Shown here piece by piece: positions 1-10,323 of a stretch of DNA of 64,000 nucleotides (position 1 is the first letter of the stretch; each line of letters begins with the position of its first letter). The DNA lies in the NCBI GenBank assembly GCA_012514635.1, contig JAAYZX010000043.1:1-64000 (forward strand), given 5' to 3'. A program made the translations under genes and the position numbers. The DNA comes from Actinomycetota bacterium. Its GTDB lineage: Bacteria > Actinomycetota > Thermoleophilia > RBG-16-64-13. Under the pieces are notes generated by a model. The model was given only the letters and a program-made list of their open reading frames with translations, was not told the origin of the DNA and searched no databases.

Positions 1-37
1 ATAGCTCATGGGGGTTCAAGTCCCCCCTCGCCCACCA
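1..37 (+). tRNA. 3' part of a tRNA (T-arm, acceptor 3' strand, encoded CCA); truncated by window start, identity unknown
   Basis: GGGGG-TTCAAGT-CCCCC T-arm followed by CTCGCCC-A-CCA. Confidence 0.85.
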
Positions 38-76
38 ACCTCCTCACCAACAAAGCCGAGTACCGCAACGCAGGTA

Positions 77-1150
77 ATGCCTCCACTTCAGGACGAATCC
101 TTCACACAACTGGCAGACCAGGAACGCAAGAGAGAGGACAAGCTCCGCTCCTCGCGTCCGTATGCGCGGTTTGCCATCATTGTGATCGTCATACTCGGTG
201 TTGTGGTCGCAGGAGGGCTCATCGTCAGAAACCAGCTCCAGTCCCGCGAGGTGGCAGCATACCGTTCGTACATGGCCGAGGTTGCCGACCTGGTCACTCG
301 AGCCAATGACGTGGGAGCCAAGCTGGCCGCACTCATCACCGCACCCGGCAACGCCACGCGCAAAGATGTAGAAACACGGGTCAATCAGTACACCAAGTCC
401 TGCGCCGACCTAACGGCCGACGCCGGCGCCCTCACCCCACCGAAAGCGCTTCAAGACGCCCACCAGTGGTTGATAGCCTCTATGAAGCTGCGCGAACGGG
501 GACTCGTGGAGTTCCTGCCGTCGCTCATGAGCGCCCTTGAAGTGCAGGACACGGATGTGCCCGCCGATCAGCTCTCGCGGGCCATGTTGAAGTTTGTCCT
601 GGCGGACGTCGCCTACTCAGAATTCTTCGCTGCCGGAGCCACAGGAGTCCTCACAACCCGAGGTATCAGCGACATCAAGATTGTCAGCGCCAACTTCCTA
701 CAAGACGACAACCTGGCCTCCAAAAGCGGCGTAGTGGAGTGGCTCACTGACCTTAAGTCCGCCGAACAGCTGCAGGCCATCCACGGTGTCGGGCTTATCA
801 AGGTGATAGCAAAGCCGTCGGACACCGAAATCACCTCCAACGGTCAGTTCAGCCTGTCGTCCAGCGATCAACTTCGCTTCCTTGTCACAATAGAGAATCA
901 GGGCACCATGAGCGAGACCGACGTACCCGTGACACTGCGCCTGCAGGGTCCCAACAGCTCGCAGCCTCAGATCGTCAGTGTCAAGATTCCGGACATTAAA
1001 CCCAAGGAGTCCAAAGAAATAGAGATCAAGGGTGTCCATCCCACTGATTACGGCGAAAAGGCCCTTCTCAAGATCGATGTTGGCCCTGTGCCCAATGAGA
1101 AGAACCTCGACAACAACTCGCTCGAAGCCCATATCGTCTTTATTCTCTAA
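77..1150 (+). CDS. Single-pass membrane protein with C-terminal CARDB/Ig-like domain
   Basis: ORF; TM segment FAIIVIVILGVVVAGGLIV; C-terminal LRFLVTIENQGTMSETDVPVTLRL resembles CARDB. ATG at 77 preferred because the ORF-track start lies in the tRNA. Confidence 0.6.
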   Translation: MPPLQDESFTQLADQERKREDKLRSSRPYARFAIIVIVILGVVVAGGLIVRNQLQSREVAAYRSYMAEVADLVTRANDVGAKLAALITAPGNATRKDVETRVNQYTKSCADLTADAGALTPPKALQDAHQWLIASMKLRERGLVEFLPSLMSALEVQDTDVPADQLSRAMLKFVLADVAYSEFFAAGATGVLTTRGISDIKIVSANFLQDDNLASKSGVVEWLTDLKSAEQLQAIHGVGLIKVIAKPSDTEITSNGQFSLSSSDQLRFLVTIENQGTMSETDVPVTLRLQGPNSSQPQIVSVKIPDIKPKESKEIEIKGVHPTDYGEKALLKIDVGPVPNEKNLDNNSLEAHIVFIL

Positions 1151-1156
1151 CAGGCC

Positions 1157-2005
1157 GTGTCCACCGCCGACATAGCTCAAATTATCGCGATAGCCGCCTC
1201 CGCAATAGCGGTAGGAGCATTGGTGCTCCTCTTCCTGCTGTTCAAACGAATCCAAGAACTGCAGGCCCAACAGAAGGTGATCTTGGGGCCGAAAGGAGTC
1301 TCTTCGGATATCATCGCTTATATCGGCAGCCTAACCGGTAGAATCGACAAGCTACGGGATGCTGTAGACACGCTCTCGCTGGAAGCACGGGACCACGAGG
1401 TGCGCATCGACGGCTGCGTTTCACGTATAGGCATGGTGCGGTTCGATGCATACAGTGACCTGGGAGGCCGCCAGAGCACAGCCATAGGGCTCATGAATGC
1501 CAAGGACGACGGCATAGTCATCACCACTGTGGTGAGCCGCGATTTCGCCCGCACCTATGTCAAACTGATCAAGGAAGGCCGGCCGGATGTGCCGCTCGCC
1601 CCCGAAGAGGAGGAGGCTCTGGAGCAGGCACGCGCCCGAGGTAGCGCGCCGTTTACACTGCGTCCGCGGCCGGCGCCGGCGGACAAGGAGGCGGTGGAGG
1701 AAGCGGCCGTTGTACCGCTGGTCGATACCGTCGACGAAGACCAAATTGCTCTGGAGAGGGAGAATCGCCGCCGCCGCCGACAGGGGTTGCCTCCTCTCGA
1801 GTATCTACCGGACCGCGATGATCTTGGCTGGCCGGATCTAAACCTGGATACTCCTGACGATGAATCGTCGGCGCCGGACTCTTTGGAGGCCCTCCGTATG
1901 GACGAAGTCTTCAGCATAGACCCACGAACAGCCGACACCGAACCTGTTGCACGCAGGCACGGACGGTCCCAAAATGAGGAGCCGAACCCCTTTGACAACC
2001 TGTAA
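1157..2005 (+). CDS. DUF4446 family protein
   Basis: N-terminal TM, then VRFDAYSDLGGRQSTAIGLMNAKDDGIVITTVVSRD typical of DUF4446; GTG start. Confidence 0.8.
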   Translation: MSTADIAQIIAIAASAIAVGALVLLFLLFKRIQELQAQQKVILGPKGVSSDIIAYIGSLTGRIDKLRDAVDTLSLEARDHEVRIDGCVSRIGMVRFDAYSDLGGRQSTAIGLMNAKDDGIVITTVVSRDFARTYVKLIKEGRPDVPLAPEEEEALEQARARGSAPFTLRPRPAPADKEAVEEAAVVPLVDTVDEDQIALERENRRRRRQGLPPLEYLPDRDDLGWPDLNLDTPDDESSAPDSLEALRMDEVFSIDPRTADTEPVARRHGRSQNEEPNPFDNL

Positions 2006-2036
2006 CCGGAGAGACGAAGACCTGTTCCGTTGGCCG

Positions 2037-2936
2037 GTGTCCACCATAGACGGTCCGGCACTCTTTGCGGCCCGCAGAATCGGTTTTCTGGGACCGCATG
2101 GGACATTCACCGAAGAAGCCCTGCAGATTACGTTGGCCAGAGGCCCCGAAAATGTCATGGAGGCTATCGAGACCAGACCTTACCCGTCCATAGAAGACAC
2201 CATCAGAGCCCTCGCAGATGACGAAATCGACTGCGTACTGGTGCCCATCGAGAACTCCATCGAGGGTTCCGTATCGGTGACCGTGGACGTACTGGCGTGG
2301 GAGGCGCACGACGTGCAGATTATTCGTGAGGTCCGCCTTCCTATCCGCCATCGCCTCATAACGCGACCTGAAGTGCATTTCGCGCAGATCACCAAGATCA
2401 TCTCGCACCCGCATGCCAATGCTCAATGTCGCCGCTGGCTGCGACGTGCAATGCCGAGTGTACCCATTGAAGCAGCCAACTCCACAGCAGGAGCTGTGAA
2501 GATTGTGTCGCAGAGCGAGGAGCCGTGGGCGGCGATCGGCACAGCCATCGCCGCCGAACGCTACGGTTGCGTGGTCATGCGTGACAATATCGAAGACCAC
2601 GACGATAACGAGACCCGCTTCGTGTTCCTATCCAGGGTCCGCGAACGTCAGGACTTCCACGAACCGTACAAGACCTCCGTGGTATGCGAGATCATGAAGG
2701 ACCAGCCCGGAGCCCTGCTGCTCATCCTGCAGGAATTCGCGCATAGGTACATCAACCTCACCAAAGTGGAATCCCGCCCGTCCAAACGTAGGCTGGGAGA
2801 CTACATCTTCCTTGTGGACATGGAGGGAAAGCTCGACGATCTGCCCGTACATGACGCCTTGGCCTGCTTGACCTGCAAGCTGCCGCGCCTAACGGTTCTG
2901 GGCAGCTATCCTATCGGTAAACCGCCCGTGCGCTGA
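2037..2936 (+). CDS. pheA: Prephenate dehydratase with ACT domain
   Basis: IGFLGPHGTFTEEAL, VLVPIENSIEGSV, NETRFVFLSR, ACT region GALLLILQEFAHRYINLTKVESRPSKRRLGDYIFLVDMEG; start uncertain (GTG 2037 chosen). Confidence 0.9.
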   Translation: MSTIDGPALFAARRIGFLGPHGTFTEEALQITLARGPENVMEAIETRPYPSIEDTIRALADDEIDCVLVPIENSIEGSVSVTVDVLAWEAHDVQIIREVRLPIRHRLITRPEVHFAQITKIISHPHANAQCRRWLRRAMPSVPIEAANSTAGAVKIVSQSEEPWAAIGTAIAAERYGCVVMRDNIEDHDDNETRFVFLSRVRERQDFHEPYKTSVVCEIMKDQPGALLLILQEFAHRYINLTKVESRPSKRRLGDYIFLVDMEGKLDDLPVHDALACLTCKLPRLTVLGSYPIGKPPVR

Positions 2937-2991
2937 GCCGTCCGGCACCGCGGCGGCCACCACTGGGCCCTCCTTAAGGACAGGAGCCGAC

Positions 2992-4275
2992 ATGCTGGAC
3001 ATCAAACTCATCCGCTCCAATCCCGAAGGTGTTCGCGAGGCACTTCGTTCTCGCGGCGATGCTGCGGAGCAGGCACTCGATGCACTTCTAGCGCTTGATG
3101 TCTCCCGCCGCGAGTTGCTGGTGCAGGTGGAAGAGAAACGAAACCTGCGCAACACGGTGAGCGAAGAGATAGCTCAAGCCAAGAAGGCAGGCACAGGCGG
3201 ACCCAATGTTGAGGCCAAGGTGGTGGCAATGCGCCGAGTCGGCGGAGCCATCAAGGAGCTGGAGGCCCAACTCAAAGAAGTAGAGACCAAACTGGAGGCT
3301 GAGCTCCTACAGGTTCCGAACCTCCCCGATCCCACAGCTCCCGCCGGAGGCGAGGAGAATTCACGCGAGGAGTATCGTTGGGGCACGCCCAAACAGTTCG
3401 TCTCCGCACCGCGCGACCACCTGGATCTGGCCACCCTTCATGACCTAATCGACATGGAGCGTGGCGCCAAAGTGAGCGGCAGTCGTTTCACTTTTCTCAA
3501 GGGCGACCTGGTATTCCTCCAGTTCGCGTTGGTGCAGTATGCGCTGCAGAAGTTGGCATCTAAAGGTTTCCGTCCGGTGGTGCCGCCGGTTTTGGTGCGC
3601 GACGAAGCCATGTACGGCACCGGCTTCTTCCCCACCGACATGCAGCAGGTCTATCACATCGAAGCCGATGCGTTGAACCTGGTGGGCACTTCCGAAGTAC
3701 CTCTGGCGGCCCTGCACATGAACGAAATACTCAACGAGGAAGATCTTCCCATACGATACGTCGGCTACTCTACATGCTTCCGACGCGAAGCCGGAGCGGC
3801 CGGTAAAGATACGCGCGGTATCTTCCGCGTCCATCAATTCGACAAAGTGGAGATGTTCAGTTTTTGTCATCCAGAGCGCTCCGGTGAGGAACACGAATTC
3901 ATGTGGAGCATAGAGCGCGAGATCATGGAGGAGCTGGACCTACCCTACCGCTCCGTAAACATCGCCGCAGGCGATCTGGGAGCCTCGGCCGCCAAGAAGT
4001 ATGACAATGAGGCTTGGATTCCCAGTCAAGAAAGATACCGAGAAGTCACCTCCTGCTCCAACTGCACCGATTACCAGTCGCGGAGACTGAAGTGCAGAGC
4101 CAAGGGCGAGAAAGGGGGGCCATACCTGGTGCACACCCTCAATGGAACCGTGGTGGCCGTGGGGCGCACTATGATAGCCATCATGGAGAACTACCAAACG
4201 GAAGACGGGCTCGTGGAGATACCGACCGTACTACGACCGTACATGCCGGGAGACATGGAGTTCCTCGGCGCTTGA
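2992..4275 (+). CDS. serS: Serine--tRNA ligase
   Basis: Full-length; N-terminal coiled coil, class II motifs (CFRREAGAAGKDTRGIFRVHQFDKVE; HTLNGTVVAVGRTMIAIMENYQ). Confidence 0.97.
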   Translation: MLDIKLIRSNPEGVREALRSRGDAAEQALDALLALDVSRRELLVQVEEKRNLRNTVSEEIAQAKKAGTGGPNVEAKVVAMRRVGGAIKELEAQLKEVETKLEAELLQVPNLPDPTAPAGGEENSREEYRWGTPKQFVSAPRDHLDLATLHDLIDMERGAKVSGSRFTFLKGDLVFLQFALVQYALQKLASKGFRPVVPPVLVRDEAMYGTGFFPTDMQQVYHIEADALNLVGTSEVPLAALHMNEILNEEDLPIRYVGYSTCFRREAGAAGKDTRGIFRVHQFDKVEMFSFCHPERSGEEHEFMWSIEREIMEELDLPYRSVNIAAGDLGASAAKKYDNEAWIPSQERYREVTSCSNCTDYQSRRLKCRAKGEKGGPYLVHTLNGTVVAVGRTMIAIMENYQTEDGLVEIPTVLRPYMPGDMEFLGA

Positions 4276-4320
4276 GTATGCTCCCAAGTCAAGTACCGGG
4301 TCCCCAGGAGGTCGCTTGAT

Positions 4321-4956
4321 ATGACGCATGCAGCAACAGACGGATCCGATACCACCGGTATCCAGCTCAATGAGCATGACGCAATCGTGATCGTCGATAT
4401 CCAGAACGACTTTCTCGAAGGGGGTGCTCTTGCCGTACAGGAGGGGCACCTCACCGTGCCGGTGATCAACTCCATTCTTCCCCTCTTCGATAACGTAGTG
4501 TTCACACGAGATTGGCATCCTCCCGATCACATCTCGTTCGCAGCTCAACCCACCTACGAGGACCGTTCTTGGCCCGCCCACGCCGTGCGAAACACACCTG
4601 GAGCCCAGTTCCACAAGGACTTACACGTACCGGAACACGCCCTCATCGTCAATAAAGCCACACTTCGCGATCGCGAGGAGTACAGCGGATTCCAAGCCTC
4701 CGAGATCGACTTGGCAAAGTGGTTACGGGATCGTGGTGTGCTGAGATTGTTCATCGCCGGTATCGCCACCGATTACTGCGTTCATCACACTGCCTTGGAC
4801 GGGGCCGGAGAGGGCTTCCAGGTTTTTGTGGTAGAAGATGCGGTACGCGGCATATCAGCAGACACGGTGGCGCAAACTTGGCAGATTCTGGCCGCGGCCG
4901 GCGTGACCCCGGTTCTTTCGAGCCACCTGCATCGCGAACCAAGGACCGGCCGATGA
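4321..4956 (+). CDS. pncA: Nicotinamidase / isochorismatase family hydrolase
   Basis: AIVIVDIQNDFLEGGALAV, FTRDWHPPDHISF, IAGIATDYCVHHTALDG. Confidence 0.9.
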   Translation: MTHAATDGSDTTGIQLNEHDAIVIVDIQNDFLEGGALAVQEGHLTVPVINSILPLFDNVVFTRDWHPPDHISFAAQPTYEDRSWPAHAVRNTPGAQFHKDLHVPEHALIVNKATLRDREEYSGFQASEIDLAKWLRDRGVLRLFIAGIATDYCVHHTALDGAGEGFQVFVVEDAVRGISADTVAQTWQILAAAGVTPVLSSHLHREPRTGR

Positions 4957-6452
4957 GTCCAGACATCCCCGAACGCTGGGCCAACAGGGAAGACTTGGCT
5001 CTACTCACCGACCTTTACCAGCTAACGATGCTCTACGGTTACTGGCGCACAGGCCGGCACGACGTGCGCGTGTCCTTTGAATATTTCTTCCGTGCCCTGC
5101 CGCCTCACACCGGGTTTGCCATCAGCTGCGGACTGGAACAGTTCCTGGACTATCTCGATAATCTGCACTTCACGGACGGCGATATCCAGTATCTGGAGTC
5201 ACTCCAGCTGTTCGACGCAGCGTTCCTCGCTTACCTGCGCCATTTCCGGCCGCACATTGACGTGTTCGCGCTGCCGGAAGGAACCGTGGTTTTCCCGCAT
5301 CAACCGACGCTGCGCATAGAAGGGCCCCTGGCAGAGACACAGCTCGTGGAGACGGCCGTACTCAACTGCCTGAACTACGCCACTCTAGTGGCCACTAAGA
5401 CGGCGCGCGTGCGCCAAGCCGCCGGCAACGACTATGTCATGGAGTTCGGCGTACGCCGAGCACAGGGGCCGGATGGTGGGCTGACGGGTTCCCGCGCATC
5501 GTATGTGGGCGGTGCCGATGCTACTTCGAATGTGTTGGCGGGACGACTGTACGGAATCCCGGTACGAGGTACCCACGCCCACTCCTGGGTCATGAGCTTC
5601 CCCGACGAACTCTCTGCATTTCGCGCATATGCCGAGACTTATCCGGAATCAACACTGTTGCTTGTGGATACCTACGATACCCTCACTTCCGGACTGCCTC
5701 ACGCCATAGAGGTGTTCAAAGAGCTTCGGGCCGCGGGACACGCACCGCAGGGTGCCGTGCGCTTGGATTCGGGGGACCTGGCAAAGCTCAGCAAAGCGGC
5801 GCACCAGATGTTCCTAGGGGCCGGGTTCAATCACCCCACTATCGTTGCCTCGAACGAATTGGACGAGGATCTCATCGTTGACCTCAAACGGCAGGGCGCC
5901 AAAATCAACTCCTGGGGCGTGGGAACGAATCTCATCACAGCGTCCAACCATCCTGCCCTGGGGGGTATATACAAGCTGGTAGCCGTGGTCGACGAGGGAG
6001 GAAGATGGCAACCGCGTCTCAAACTCTCATCGAATCCCACCAAGATGACGGACCCGGGCCGCAAGCAGGTGGTGCGTTATCGTGACGCACAGGGACACCC
6101 TCTGGGCGACATTCTCTATCTGATGGAGGAAGAACCGGCCTCCGGCGACCGTATACCTTATGTGGGCCGCGAGGCTCCGACGTTCCGGCGCGTGCTGGAA
6201 GGTGCCGTTACCTTTGAACCTCTCCTGTGCCAAATTGTGCAACAGGGCCGCAGATTGGAACCGTCGCCACCATTGGAACTCGTGCGCAGCCGAGCGCAAA
6301 ACGAGATCCGATCACTGCCCGACGAGTATCGTCGTCTTAGAAATCCTCACATATATGAAGTAGGGCTATCGCCCCGGTTGGGGCTGGCCAAAGCGCGTCT
6401 GATCCGCGAAGCGGAAGCGGAGCAGATGGTGATGGGCACATACTCTTCGTAA
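4953..6452 (+). CDS. pncB: Nicotinate phosphoribosyltransferase
   Basis: ALLTDLYQLTMLYGYW, EFGVRRAQGPDGG, GTHAHSWVMSF, VRLDSGDLAKLS; ATGA overlap with pncA. Confidence 0.93.
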   Translation: MSPDIPERWANREDLALLTDLYQLTMLYGYWRTGRHDVRVSFEYFFRALPPHTGFAISCGLEQFLDYLDNLHFTDGDIQYLESLQLFDAAFLAYLRHFRPHIDVFALPEGTVVFPHQPTLRIEGPLAETQLVETAVLNCLNYATLVATKTARVRQAAGNDYVMEFGVRRAQGPDGGLTGSRASYVGGADATSNVLAGRLYGIPVRGTHAHSWVMSFPDELSAFRAYAETYPESTLLLVDTYDTLTSGLPHAIEVFKELRAAGHAPQGAVRLDSGDLAKLSKAAHQMFLGAGFNHPTIVASNELDEDLIVDLKRQGAKINSWGVGTNLITASNHPALGGIYKLVAVVDEGGRWQPRLKLSSNPTKMTDPGRKQVVRYRDAQGHPLGDILYLMEEEPASGDRIPYVGREAPTFRRVLEGAVTFEPLLCQIVQQGRRLEPSPPLELVRSRAQNEIRSLPDEYRRLRNPHIYEVGLSPRLGLAKARLIREAEAEQMVMGTYSS

Positions 6453-6470
6453 CGCCGTCTACCTATCGCC

Positions 6471-6896
6471 TCAAGCTTTCGACTCTGGGGACGAGGCCTT
6501 CTCAAACCGCTCCAGTTCCACGGGAAGGGAGGTAGCCTGCCCGCGGGCGACCACCATGCCGTCACTGTTGACAACGTTGAAGCCCACCACAATCACGCTC
6601 TTACCGTGATGCAGGATCATGCTCTCCGCCGTGATCAGCTCTCCCGGCGACGCCGCGCGGAACATATTCATGCTCCACTGGACGGCGACCGCGTCGGCTA
6701 TGGATGAGGCGGCAATGGCAAACGCCATATCCGCAAGCGCGAAGATGAAAGCTCCGTGGGCAACACCGTAGGCATTGACGAACTCAGACCGTACACGCCC
6801 AGAAAGCTTGGCGTATCCTTCTCTTGCCTCTTCCAGCTGCATACCAAACGTACGGAACAATTCGTCATTCTCTGTGATAAAACTGGCTCGTGGCAC
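6471..6896 (-). CDS. PaaI-type hotdog-fold thioesterase
   Basis: NAYGVAHGAFIFALADMAFAIAASS motif; GTG start 8 nt after AAGGAGGGG. Confidence 0.82.
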   Translation of the reverse strand: MPRASFITENDELFRTFGMQLEEAREGYAKLSGRVRSEFVNAYGVAHGAFIFALADMAFAIAASSIADAVAVQWSMNMFRAASPGELITAESMILHHGKSVIVVGFNVVNSDGMVVARGQATSLPVELERFEKASSPESKA

Positions 6897-7165
6897 CTGG
6901 CCCCTCCTTGCGTGCAAGGTTCGTGCTTCGTCACCATTGTAGCGCCCCAGGAGAAAGCGCACCGCATACGTCGTCGCCAAGACCCGCCGTAACCAACCAG
7001 GCCCCCACCCGCCACTGACGCAAAATGTATTTGCTTCCGATGCCGCCACGAGTCCTCTCCCTTACGCAGTTTTACATTCCAACACCCGAAACCGCCTTGT
7101 CTCGCTATACTTCCCTCAAACGAGAACCATACCTGCACCCATGCGGCAATTACGGTCTTACTTGC

Positions 7166-7252
7166 GGAGGGGTGGCGGAGTCCGGCTGATCGCACCGGTC
7201 TTGAAAACCGGCAGACCTTCGGGTCTCATGGGTTCGAATCCCATCCCCTCCG
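7166..7252 (+). tRNA. tRNA-Ser (UGA)
   Basis: Acceptor GGAGGGG/CCCCTCC, anticodon loop CTTGAAA, long variable arm, T-arm GGTTCGAATCC. Confidence 0.93.
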
Positions 7253-7416
7253 CCTTATTTGCAGGGGTGCGCACTCCCTGTGCCACCAGGCAACTACGGT
7301 AGCGGAACACGTCCCCACATCGCCCACAGAATGCACCTGGTTCGATATCATCAGACCCGCGCAGAGAACCTGCAGGCGCAATGCGGAAGATCGACGACAA
7401 CAACGGACGGACAACG

Positions 7417-10203
7417 ATGGCCAACTGGCACGGTATGAGCTTCGATGACGTCTTGGATAGAATCGGCAGTCGCACCGCGGGTCTCTCGCAGGAGGAGGCG
7501 CAAGAACGCCTGCGTGATCACGGTCCAAACGAATTGACCCAGGCAGACACTAAGAGTCCCTGGCGCATCCTCCTCGAGCAGTTCACCTCCCTTCTGATCA
7601 TCATTCTTATTGTCGCCGCGGCGATATCGGCTCTTCTTGGCGATTTCCAGGACGCCATCGCCATCGTGGCCATCGTGCTGCTCAACGGCTTTCTCGGTTT
7701 CCGGCAGGAGCACAAAGCGGAGAGGACCATGAGTGCACTGCGCAAAATGGCCGCCCCCATGGTGCGCGTACACCGAGACGGTCAGGTGCAGGAGATCGCC
7801 GCCGCTGAGTTGGTCCCAGGAGACGTAATGTTGCTGGAAGCCGGCAATGTCGTGCCCGCAGACGGACGACTCATCACATCGGCCGGCCTCCGTGTGCAGG
7901 AGGCCACTCTGACCGGGGAATCGGAACCCGTAGAAAAAACAGCGGATGTATTGACGGCCACTGAGATCCCCCTCGCCGACCGACTCAATATGGTATTCAT
8001 GGGTACAGCCGCCACCTATGGACGCGGCGAAGCCGTAGTAGTGGCCACGGGTATGGACACCGAGCTCGGCAAGATAGCCGGGATGATCCAGAGCACCAAA
8101 GCCGAGGCCACCCCTCTGCAGAAGCGTCTGGCACACCTGGGCAAGTGGCTGGCGCTGGCTGCATTGTTGCTGGTGGCTATCATTTTCTTTGAAGGACTCT
8201 TGCGCGGCGAAGAACTGCGGGTCATGTTCTTGACCGCCGTGAGTATGGCTGTGGCAGCGGTACCGGAGGGGTTGCCCGCCATCGTGACTGTTGCCCTCTC
8301 CCTGGGGGCGCAGCGGATGCTGAAGCGGCGGGCGCTGATTCGTAGGTTGCCCGCTGTAGAGACACTGGGTTCGATTACCGTTATTTGCTCGGATAAGACC
8401 GGTACTCTCACGGAGAATCGGATGACGGTGATCATACTGGATATCGTAGGCCACGAGATTAACCTGCTCCAGGAATTGAAACGTGGACGCCCGGCGCCGC
8501 TCGCAGCTATGGACGCAGGTCGTGCCGCTGAACTCCTTCAGAACAAGCCTTCCGTGGCCTTGCTCTCCGCAGGCAGCGCCCTGTGTAATGACTCGGTGCT
8601 CCAGACCACCAGCGTCGGCGAGACCGGTGATGATGCGGCCGATCAGTTCCGGACCCTGGGCGACCCCACTGAAAGCGCTTTGGTGATTGCTGCGGCACAA
8701 CTAGGCATGTTGAAGCCGCACCTGGAAGAGTCGTTTCCGCGGGTGGGTGAGATCCCCTTCGAATCGGATCGCAAACTGATGACCACCGTCCATGCCAAGC
8801 CCTCCGAGACGGTCTTTGGACTGGAAGAGCTGGAGCTCTTTCTCACTACCCAAGACGCGCAATACGTCGCTTTCACCAAAGGAGCACTCGAAGCGCTACT
8901 GCCGCGCTGCCGCGGCCTCTGGGACGGAGAGCAGGAAATTCTGGTGGATGATGGATGGCATGATCGCGTCCAAGAAGCCAACTGCAGATTGGCTTCACGT
9001 GGCATGCGCGTCCTGGCTTTGGGTTTCAAGCCCTTACACCAAGGGGAACAGAGCGATCCCTCCGGTTGGGAGCAGGACCTCCTGCTGGTCGGCCTCATCG
9101 GCATGATTGACCCGGCCAGACCGGAGGCGAGGGAGGCAGTGCTTACGACCATCGCCGCCGGCATCCGGCCGGCCATGATCACAGGTGATCAACCACTCAC
9201 CGCAGCCAGCATTGCCGCGCAGGTGGGGATTGTAGCGCAGGAGGATATGGAAGCCGGCAAGGTTCACGTGTTGACCGGACTAGACCTGGAATCGCTGACC
9301 CGCGAGGAGCTGGATGAAGCCTTAGTCGACGTTTCTGTATACGCCCGCGTGGCTCCGGAGCATAAGCTCAGAATCGTGCAGGCGTTGCAGGATAAGGGAC
9401 ACATCGTTGCCATGACCGGCGACGGCGTCAACGATGCTCCTGCTCTGCGGAAGGCCGATATCGGCGTAGCCATGGGCATCACCGGCACCGATGTCGCCAA
9501 AGAAGCCGCCGCCATGGTTCTCATGGACGACAACTTCGCCACCATCGTAGCCGCGGTCAAGGAAGGCCGCACTATCTACGACAACATCCGCAAATTCATC
9601 AAATATCTTCTGGCCACCAATGTCGGCGAGCTGGCAGTTATGCTGGTAGCTCCCTTCCTAGGTATGCCCTTGCCGCTGTTGCCGCTCCAGATTCTGTGGA
9701 TGAACTTGGTGACAGATGGACTTCCCGGACTGGCGCTGGGCTTCGAGCCACCGGAGGAAAACGTGATGAACCGACCACCGTACCCTCCCAACGAAAACGT
9801 CTTCGCGCGGGGGCTGGGCATCCATATCCTTTGGGCGGGGCCGCTCATGGGTATGGTGGCCCTCCTCACAGGATGGTTCTACTGGCGTGCGGGAGACCCC
9901 GATTGGCGCACTATGCTCTTCACGGTGCTCACCCTCTCGCAGATGTTTCACGTCATGGCCATCCGTCTCGACCGCGAATCACTGTTCACAGCAGGACCCC
10001 TGTCCAATCCGCTCTTGTTCGGAGCCGTCATCCTAACCCTACTCCTGCAGTTCGCCTTGATATACCTGCCTTTCTTGCAGGACATATTCGGCACCACGGC
10101 GTTGTCGGTCTCACATCTGCTGATCGCCTTTGCCCTCAGCTCCATCATTTTCTGGGTGGTCGAGGGACATAAGTGGCTGATACGGAAGCGCGAGACCGCA
10201 TAG
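7417..10203 (+). CDS. P-type cation (Ca2+)-transporting ATPase
   Basis: [52 protein letters not shown]-terminal cation ATPase domain. Confidence 0.95.
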   Translation: MANWHGMSFDDVLDRIGSRTAGLSQEEAQERLRDHGPNELTQADTKSPWRILLEQFTSLLIIILIVAAAISALLGDFQDAIAIVAIVLLNGFLGFRQEHKAERTMSALRKMAAPMVRVHRDGQVQEIAAAELVPGDVMLLEAGNVVPADGRLITSAGLRVQEATLTGESEPVEKTADVLTATEIPLADRLNMVFMGTAATYGRGEAVVVATGMDTELGKIAGMIQSTKAEATPLQKRLAHLGKWLALAALLLVAIIFFEGLLRGEELRVMFLTAVSMAVAAVPEGLPAIVTVALSLGAQRMLKRRALIRRLPAVETLGSITVICSDKTGTLTENRMTVIILDIVGHEINLLQELKRGRPAPLAAMDAGRAAELLQNKPSVALLSAGSALCNDSVLQTTSVGETGDDAADQFRTLGDPTESALVIAAAQLGMLKPHLEESFPRVGEIPFESDRKLMTTVHAKPSETVFGLEELELFLTTQDAQYVAFTKGALEALLPRCRGLWDGEQEILVDDGWHDRVQEANCRLASRGMRVLALGFKPLHQGEQSDPSGWEQDLLLVGLIGMIDPARPEAREAVLTTIAAGIRPAMITGDQPLTAASIAAQVGIVAQEDMEAGKVHVLTGLDLESLTREELDEALVDVSVYARVAPEHKLRIVQALQDKGHIVAMTGDGVNDAPALRKADIGVAMGITGTDVAKEAAAMVLMDDNFATIVAAVKEGRTIYDNIRKFIKYLLATNVGELAVMLVAPFLGMPLPLLPLQILWMNLVTDGLPGLALGFEPPEENVMNRPPYPPNENVFARGLGIHILWAGPLMGMVALLTGWFYWRAGDPDWRTMLFTVLTLSQMFHVMAIRLDRESLFTAGPLSNPLLFGAVILTLLLQFALIYLPFLQDIFGTTALSVSHLLIAFALSSIIFWVVEGHKWLIRKRETA

Positions 10204-10323
10204 CCGGGGATATCGCCTGGAGCCCACGGCGCTTGCCACAGAACCAACCCTCTTTCATCACTACGGCCGAATCTCGTCACGCGCCGATCCAAACGCAGGC
10301 CATCACGGAAAGACAAAGTCCTG

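Noticed and set aside
4719-4952. N-terminal extension of the pncB ORF to 4719
   Set aside because: Overlaps pncA extensively; ATG at 4953 in an ATGA overlap gives a standard N-terminus.
7351-8700. 449-aa antisense ORF over the P-type ATPase
   Set aside because: His/Gln/Gly-rich composition; mirrors a well-supported gene, no recognisable domain.
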